A stretch of DNA of 64,000 bases from JBFMDN01 sp040753915 (lineage in GTDB: Bacteria > Desulfobacterota > Desulfomonilia > Desulfomonilales > Desulfomonilaceae). A model generated the notes under the pieces. It had not been told where the DNA came from, made no database searches, and worked only from the letters and a program-made list of their open reading frames with translations. The position numbers and the translations under genes are program-made. The number at the start of each line of letters is the position of its first letter. The stretch's first letter is position 1. Below, piece by piece: positions 59,925-64,000 of this stretch. The stretch is from contig JBFMDN010000018.1 in the NCBI GenBank assembly GCA_040753915.1, positions 27,958 through 91,957 of the forward strand. Direction: 5' to 3'.

Positions 59925-62153
59925 TCACCAAAACGAATACGTGAGCCCCGCAGCGAGATCCCATTGGGGCTGAGGGTCATAGACGAGAAGGTTGTTCGAT
60001 ACCCACGTGTAATCCGCTGAGAATTCCCTTGGCTTGCATCGCGCGGAAAAGAAGGATGACCACCCGTCGCCCTTGTATGTGAGCTTGAAATTGTACACGT
60101 CGTAGTCAGGTCCGTACACCGGTGTGGCAAGCTCAATGGCGGTCCCACTGCTTCGGTAGTACGGTGCTCCACTGGTATATTGGTAGTACAGATCTGCGAG
60201 TACTTCCGTAGCTGGGCCAAAGCGCCTCTGCATGCTCACCCCTGCTTTGATGTTGTGCTCGGAGATGTCCGGCACAAGGATTTGTCCGGGAGTTGCGGGA
60301 TCTATCACCTTGGCGTCTACCCAGGCGTATGAGCCGAAAAAGCTAAACTCTCCGCAGGTGGTGGGGAAGAACTTAGCCTCAAGCTCATAGCCTTTACGCA
60401 CCGTGTCCCCTATGACCACCGGGTTATTGTTTACCATCCTGATTTCTCGCTGCATGTACGTGTGGTAGTAGTCCGCAGCCACGTATAGGTTGCCAAAGAG
60501 ACCGGCATTGAAGCCGAGATCGTACGTCTGGACTATTGCAGGCTCTAGACCGAAATCCCTGTGGGTGTTCGCCCTGTACGGCGACATTTCAAGGTTTGAA
60601 GGAGAACGGAAGCCGTTTGCAACGTTTCCGAAGATGTTGAAATTCGTTGTGGGGGTTATGACAAACCCGATCTTGGGAGACCTGACGAACGAAGCCCCTT
60701 TCCCGGAGTTTTCGGGGCGCCCGAGATTAGCGACATCCTGCCAAAAGTAATCCCATCTCACTCCCCCGACGATCTTGAAGTACTCGACAGGCTTGATCTG
60801 TCCTTGCAGGAATAGCGCCCAACTGGTCAAGTTCAGGTCATAATCATAGGTCGTTGTTGTCCTTTGTCTGTCGACTGTGCTGTATTGCTGAGCCTCACCG
60901 CTGTCTCGCCGAGCTTCGGTGCCCACAGCGAGTGATCCCATATCGCCGAACACCATATTGTAGTACGCTCGGCCGCCCCAATACGTTCTGTCATCTTGGC
61001 GAGCGAACTGACTACTGGTAGGGGGGAGAAACGAGGCGTACCTCGTCGCGTGATAATTGCCCACGTAAAGATCCGCATATACTCCTCGCTCTCCGCACTG
61101 AGGCGCATAATTCGCCACTACCTCGTATCGCCATTGTTTGCCGCCGTCCGATGTGTTGTATGCGCGTTTTCTGTCTACAAGGCCAGCCTTGACCCAATCA
61201 ATGGGCCAGTAGCCCGGCGCCCCCCAATCGGACTCGAAATAGTTGTATCTCAGAGACGCGATCCCTCCCAGAATCGGGACCGAAACTTTGTTGAAGGGAC
61301 TCCACTGTTTGAGCTGTGAATTGTCCCTGTATCCGTCGATAGTGTAATATTCATGTGCCAGATACGGGGTGGGAACCCATGTTTGGTCACTCACCACACC
61401 AAAGGCTCGGAAGGCCCCGAAGCTGCCTCCATAGGAGCTCACACTGGGAGACGGCTCGCTTTTCTTCGTCACTATGTTCACTACGCCAGCTAGGGCGAAA
61501 TTACCGTACATGGCCGAAACGGGCCCTTTGATAATTTCTATTCGCTCAATGACATCAGGGTTGAGCCATGAGAGCTCGGTTTTGCCTGTGGTCTGGACTG
61601 CTGAAGGCATGTTCTGTGGCACTCCATCGACAAAAACACCGACCTCCTGGCCTACCGAGCTCGTAAATCCCCTCATGGAAATCGCTGTACCTATCTGTCC
61701 TTGACCATAATTGATCGCCTTGACTCCCGCGGTCCTTCCGAAAAGGTTTGCATAGTCCCCGCGCACATTGAGCTGCTGTATGTCTTGGCTCGTCACTGTC
61801 TGAACCTGAGCAGGCAGAGACGCAGCCCCTAAGGACACCTGGGATTTTCCCTCAACCAGGGAAAGGGCGGACGCAGGCATACCGGTTCCCGAGAATATCT
61901 GCGATCGATCTCCTCGGTCCGTAGACGACGGAGATTCCGCCGGAGGGGGTTGATCGTAATCGGAACCCGATGCGGGGGTGGTCGTGGCTCTCGGAGCGGG
62001 ACGGCGCTGGGGCGCCTCTATCTCGACCCGCTCCAGTTGCCGGGAAGGTTCCGTTTCTTGGGAGATTGCCGAGATATCGGCAACCATTGCCAATCCTGTG
62101 GTAATAAGGAACACATGGAGAAGAATCCAATATTCTGAAGAAGACGCACGCAT
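59925..62153 (-). CDS. TonB-dependent outer-membrane receptor
   Basis: 742 residues. After a signal segment and a Pro/Ser-rich linker (about 30-95) comes the plug domain (about 105-225) with SLPAQVQTVTSQDIQQLNVRGDYANLFGRTAGV, IGTAISMRGFTSSVGQEVGVFVDGVPQN and IERIEIIKGPVSAMYGNFALAGVVNIVTKK. The rest is a 22-strand beta-barrel ending in LAAGLTYSFW with the terminal aromatic residue. The neighbours (DUF4198-like, CbiL-like, CbiM) indicate cobalt or nickel chelates, or cobalamin, as substrate. A 7-bp inverted repeat lies just before the start. Confidence 0.9.
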   Translation of the reverse strand: MRASSSEYWILLHVFLITTGLAMVADISAISQETEPSRQLERVEIEAPQRRPAPRATTTPASGSDYDQPPPAESPSSTDRGDRSQIFSGTGMPASALSLVEGKSQVSLGAASLPAQVQTVTSQDIQQLNVRGDYANLFGRTAGVKAINYGQGQIGTAISMRGFTSSVGQEVGVFVDGVPQNMPSAVQTTGKTELSWLNPDVIERIEIIKGPVSAMYGNFALAGVVNIVTKKSEPSPSVSSYGGSFGAFRAFGVVSDQTWVPTPYLAHEYYTIDGYRDNSQLKQWSPFNKVSVPILGGIASLRYNYFESDWGAPGYWPIDWVKAGLVDRKRAYNTSDGGKQWRYEVVANYAPQCGERGVYADLYVGNYHATRYASFLPPTSSQFARQDDRTYWGGRAYYNMVFGDMGSLAVGTEARRDSGEAQQYSTVDRQRTTTTYDYDLNLTSWALFLQGQIKPVEYFKIVGGVRWDYFWQDVANLGRPENSGKGASFVRSPKIGFVITPTTNFNIFGNVANGFRSPSNLEMSPYRANTHRDFGLEPAIVQTYDLGFNAGLFGNLYVAADYYHTYMQREIRMVNNNPVVIGDTVRKGYELEAKFFPTTCGEFSFFGSYAWVDAKVIDPATPGQILVPDISEHNIKAGVSMQRRFGPATEVLADLYYQYTSGAPYYRSSGTAIELATPVYGPDYDVYNFKLTYKGDGWSSFFSARCKPREFSADYTWVSNNLLVYDPQPQWDLAAGLTYSFW

Positions 62154-62171
62154 GACACATATCCTTGCATG

Positions 62172-62193
62172 ACGGCAACTTATGACTTGCCGT
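62172..62193. promoter_or_regulatory. Inverted repeat before the TonB receptor gene (possible operator)
   Basis: ACGGCAA at 62172-62178 and TTGCCGT at 62187-62193 flank 8 bases, 19 bases upstream of the receptor start. It could bind a metal-responsive repressor or form a hairpin near the ribosome binding site. It does not match the NikR or Fur consensus that I know. Confidence 0.4.
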
Positions 62194-62270
62194 GAACAAA
62201 TGAGAGTAACCTCACTCTCCGCAGAAAAACATTCTTCGGTTCCTTTTGGTCGACGGCCGAACGCTCTCCG

Positions 62271-62897
62271 TCACCTCGCGAACACACCCTGCGCCGGAAA
62301 TGCGCGGACCGGGATCGGTCCGCCGGGCAGCGGAGTCGCACATTGGACGGTTGGTGGTTGGCATTTCGTCACGTGCCGAGGTACCGCCGGAAAACCCGTG
62401 CCGCACACAGGGACCGGAGGGGGACACGGATGCATCATCGGGCGGCACATTGGGCCACCGTGGCCAAGGAGCCTTTCGCCGAGGCCAAGGGGGGCCAGTA
62501 TCAGCGATCTGATCATTCCGGCAGCCTGGTAGAAGAAAGGCTCAAAAACTGGCGGATTTTCGCAACAAATTTTTGGCGGCGGGCACGGCTTGGGTCCCTC
62601 AGGACGCACCACAACGTCCACTCTCACCTGCACGGGACGCGTCGGGGGTGGAGGCGCGCAAACGGGCGGAGCACAGGGATGTGGCCGGCACGCCGCGGCT
62701 GGACCGCAACTCATAGGCCCACAGGGCACGGGAACATCTACCTGCACCGTCCGGGAAATTGGGGCGGGACGACTTGGTGCGCAGGGCTTCATTGCCGGAA
62801 GGGGTGGCGGATAGCAGCCGGGCATTCCCTGGCAAAATCCCGGTGAAATGCTCGCAAGCATAAGTACTAACCCGAAGGTCAGGGCAACACGAACCAT
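62271..62897 (-). CDS. Secreted Cys/Pro-rich protein, possible metal binder
   Basis: 208 residues. Signal peptide MVRVALTFGLVLMLASISPGFCQG, then a mature part very rich in Pro and Cys (about sixteen Cys), e.g. CGPMSCGPAAACRPHPCAPPVCAPPPP and CPPPKICCENPP. A middle segment (FFYQAAGMIRSLILAPLGLGERLLGHGG) is amphipathic. No family recognised. Cys-Pro spacing of this kind suggests metal binding or heavy disulfide bonding. ATG 62897 has GGAGG 8 bases upstream. First gene of the minus-strand cobalt/nickel-type locus, 117 bases before the receptor gene. Confidence 0.75.
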   Translation of the reverse strand: MVRVALTFGLVLMLASISPGFCQGMPGCYPPPLPAMKPCAPSRPAPISRTVQVDVPVPCGPMSCGPAAACRPHPCAPPVCAPPPPTRPVQVRVDVVVRPEGPKPCPPPKICCENPPVFEPFFYQAAGMIRSLILAPLGLGERLLGHGGPMCRPMMHPCPPPVPVCGTGFPAVPRHVTKCQPPTVQCATPLPGGPIPVRAFPAQGVFAR

Positions 62898-63383
62898 GAC
62901 ATAATCCTCCATCACTGCATTTCAGAAATAGATCCAACCCAACAGGCAGACAGACCGCCTCGCCCCCCAGCCGCAAACCCGGCTTCCGGGGTCGAGCTGA
63001 TTTATCTGCCCAATACAAGCCTCTTGACGGGAATCACCGAAAGATGGAAGATGGCGGGAAACGGGGATGACAGACCGTATTCCCGCGTGCCCTTGGCTTC
63101 CGTTGCCGCGGAAGCCAAGGGGATCCTCTCCAGCATTCCCCCTGGGAACCTGCCGAACGCCCAACTTCTTGAAATGTATTGACTCGATTGGGGTATCGGA
63201 CAGATTGTCTCTGGCTGCTCACTTGGTGGCACGTTCTTATGCAGCGTATTATTTATCGCGCGGATCTGTCAAGTCCTTTTTCGGATGAGAGACAGGATGT
63301 TCTGCACACGTGTGACTGTCGAGAAGCCCGCATCTGATCATGCCATGACGGGGAAAAGAGGAATGCATTGAGCCTCTCCCCCC

Positions 63384-63513
63384 TTGCGAAGACAGGCAGG
63401 TGGGGACCTTTTTGAGAAGAAGCTCCCGGGACAGCCGGGACTCGCCGCTCGGAAGATCCAATCAAAGGACCCAAACACCGCATCAGGTCCGCTCCTGGAT
63501 GGATCAACGGCGC
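63384..63513 (+). repeat. Dispersed repeat family D, copy 2
   Basis: Partner of 58261-58390, same orientation, about three quarters identical by eye over 130 bases. The two copies bracket the TonB, DUF4198 and Cys-rich genes. Confidence 0.65.
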
Positions 63514-63556
63514 GCTGCGTTATGTCGCCCCTTGCCCTAATGAGGGCAAGGCACAG

Positions 63557-63776
63557 TTATACCCGATGCCAAAAGGTCTTTCCGCTTCCCATATGCCGAG
63601 AACATTTATGGGAGGTTCGCAGACAGGTGGGACGGGCGTCTGAAAATGTCTCAAAACGCGGGACACACCAAACATCGTAGCACGATTGGGCGTCGATGCG
63701 TGGAAAGGCACCCTCACCCCCATTCCTCTCCCAGATGGAGAGGGAGCAGGAGGAATCCCCTCTCTCCCGCTTCGGG
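63557..63776 (-). mobile_element. Second host-repeat/MITE copy, truncated by the IS element
   Basis: Reverse complement of the right half of 5610-5835. The host part is 63557-63637. The duplicated tetranucleotide is GTCT at 63638-63641, and the MITE end is at 63642-63656 with one change from the perfect terminal repeat. Identity to copy 1 stops abruptly after CGCTTCGGG near 63776, where IS-type sequence begins. Confidence 0.7.
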
Positions 63777-63825
63777 CATAGGCGTTAACTTTTATGTCGC
63801 GTTTTGTACGGCTTTGTTGTATAGC

Positions 63826-63844
63826 ACGTTCCCGGAGGGAACGT
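63826..63844 (+). promoter_or_regulatory. Hairpin sequestering the transposase ribosome binding site
   Basis: ACGTTCCC at 63826-63833 pairs perfectly with GGGAACGT at 63837-63844, and the GGAGGGA Shine-Dalgarno (63834-63840) lies in the loop and 3' arm. Such hairpins limit translation of read-through transcripts from outside an IS. Confidence 0.6.
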
Positions 63845-63846
63845 CT

Positions 63847-64000
63847 ATGAATAATTATGTCGCGGTTTCTGAAGATGATTGGTCGATCTTGGTTAGCTTC
63901 TTGCCCGAGGGATGGCGCGAGAAAGCAAAAGAGCTGGGTGCTCTGCAACGTCGCCGCGCGTTTCCCGATGTCGACGCCCTGCTGCGCACCCTCTTGGTCC
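63847..64000 (+). CDS. IS4-family-like transposase, N-terminal fragment (3' end outside window)
   Basis: The open frame from ATG 63847 runs to the window end without a stop (51 codons). MNNYVAVSEDDWSILVSFLPEGWREKAKELGALQRRRAFPDVDALLRTLLV in outline: the L-P-x-G-W-x-x-K-A-x-E-L-G-A pattern followed by an F-x-x-x-x-x-L-L-R-x-L-L helix is the usual N-terminal domain of IS4-type DDE transposases. The catalytic residues would be further downstream. Confidence 0.75.
   Translation, partial: MNNYVAVSEDDWSILVSFLPEGWREKAKELGALQRRRAFPDVDALLRTLLV

Larger units (their letters stand above)
62898..63846. other. Long intergenic region with hairpins, repeats and a truncated MITE
   Basis: About 950 bases without a gene. 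In order: a perfect 12-bp stem at 63090-63101/63110-63121, repeat family D copy 2 (63384-63513), a 7-bp hairpin at 63531-63550, the host repeat on the minus strand (63557-63637), the right part of a MITE (63642-63776), then the start of an IS element. Confidence 0.6.
63777..64000 (+). mobile_element. Left end of an IS4-like insertion sequence (continues outside the window)
   Basis: Starts at the point where the MITE homology is lost and contains the 5' part of a transposase gene from 63847. The terminal inverted repeat cannot be confirmed because the other end is outside the window. Confidence 0.6.

Noticed and set aside
62940..63020. Possible c-di-GMP (GEMM) riboswitch before the Cys-rich gene
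   Set aside because: A short GCAAACC-like stretch and hairpins occur on the plus strand, but the order and spacing of the conserved core do not fit, and the downstream gene is on the other strand.
1..64000. tRNA, rRNA or CRISPR arrays
   Set aside because: I read the intergenic regions for cloverleaf-like segments and for regularly spaced repeats and found none; the tandem repeats at 53202-53291 are coding.

Overview
The window reads as the chromosome of an anaerobic, selenium-using deltaproteobacterium (Desulfobacterota, of the Desulfomonile/Syntrophobacter kind). This is inferred from gene content only: a selenocysteine formate dehydrogenase, an indolepyruvate:ferredoxin oxidoreductase, a beta-oxidation operon, several sigma54-dependent regulators, bacteriohemerythrin, a B12/cobalt uptake locus and many [Fe-S] proteins. 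Coding density is moderate, and several intergenic stretches of 300-950 bases carry dispersed repeats.

Layout. 1-7.2 kb: tail of an NtrC-type activator, a small unknown protein, a formate dehydrogenase read through an in-frame UGA with a clear SECIS hairpin, fumarase, then FdhD (FDH sulfurtransferase) with a ModE-like regulator. 7.4-14.3 kb: a TPR protein and a three-gene beta-oxidation operon (acyl-CoA dehydrogenase, thiolase, bifunctional hydratase/dehydrogenase). 14.3-21.4 kb: hemerythrin, a 1195-residue receiver/multi-PAS/sigma54 regulator, and a histidine kinase overlapping a pyruvoyl-type histidine decarboxylase gene.

22.0-34.4 kb is the most interesting part: a co-directional catabolic island ending at a strong terminator. 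It encodes a four-subunit molybdenum hydroxylase whose Mo-binding protein is split into two polypeptides, an amidohydrolase, a 3-hydroxyisobutyrate-dehydrogenase-family reductase and a two-gene [Fe-S] protein. The set parallels nicotinate dehydrogenase, enamidase, 2-(hydroxymethyl)glutarate dehydrogenase and 6-hydroxynicotinate reductase of Eubacterium barkeri. It is mixed with a PanB homologue, a UlaG-like metallo-lactonase, a hydroxypyruvate-isomerase-like protein, a PPC-domain protein and a FadR-type regulator. I infer reductive breakdown of nicotinate or a related N-heterocycle by a variant pathway.

34.7-44.6 kb (minus strand): CBS-ACT protein, two PhoU-like paralogues around a universal stress protein, a cyclic-nucleotide-binding protein, an Mrp ATPase, then a three-gene signalling operon (sensor kinase, Rcp1-like receiver, PAS-sigma54 regulator). 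45-52 kb: purF, ispD, a lytic transglycosylase with a TPR partner, and iorAB. 52-56.2 kb: a Gln/Pro/Tyr-rich secreted protein with hexapeptide repeats, then CBS, DUF1634-like and TauE/SafE genes. 57-63 kb (minus strand): a cobalt/nickel-type uptake locus (Cys/Pro-rich secreted protein, TonB-dependent receptor, two periplasmic proteins, CbiM), with a cobalamin riboswitch plus terminator directly before cbiM.

Mobile DNA: a 199-bp MITE-like element with perfect 15-bp terminal inverted repeats and a 4-bp target duplication lies at 5.55-5.75 kb. The matching empty site is at 56.88 kb, and a second copy at 63.64-63.78 kb is cut off where an IS4-like transposase element begins at the right edge.
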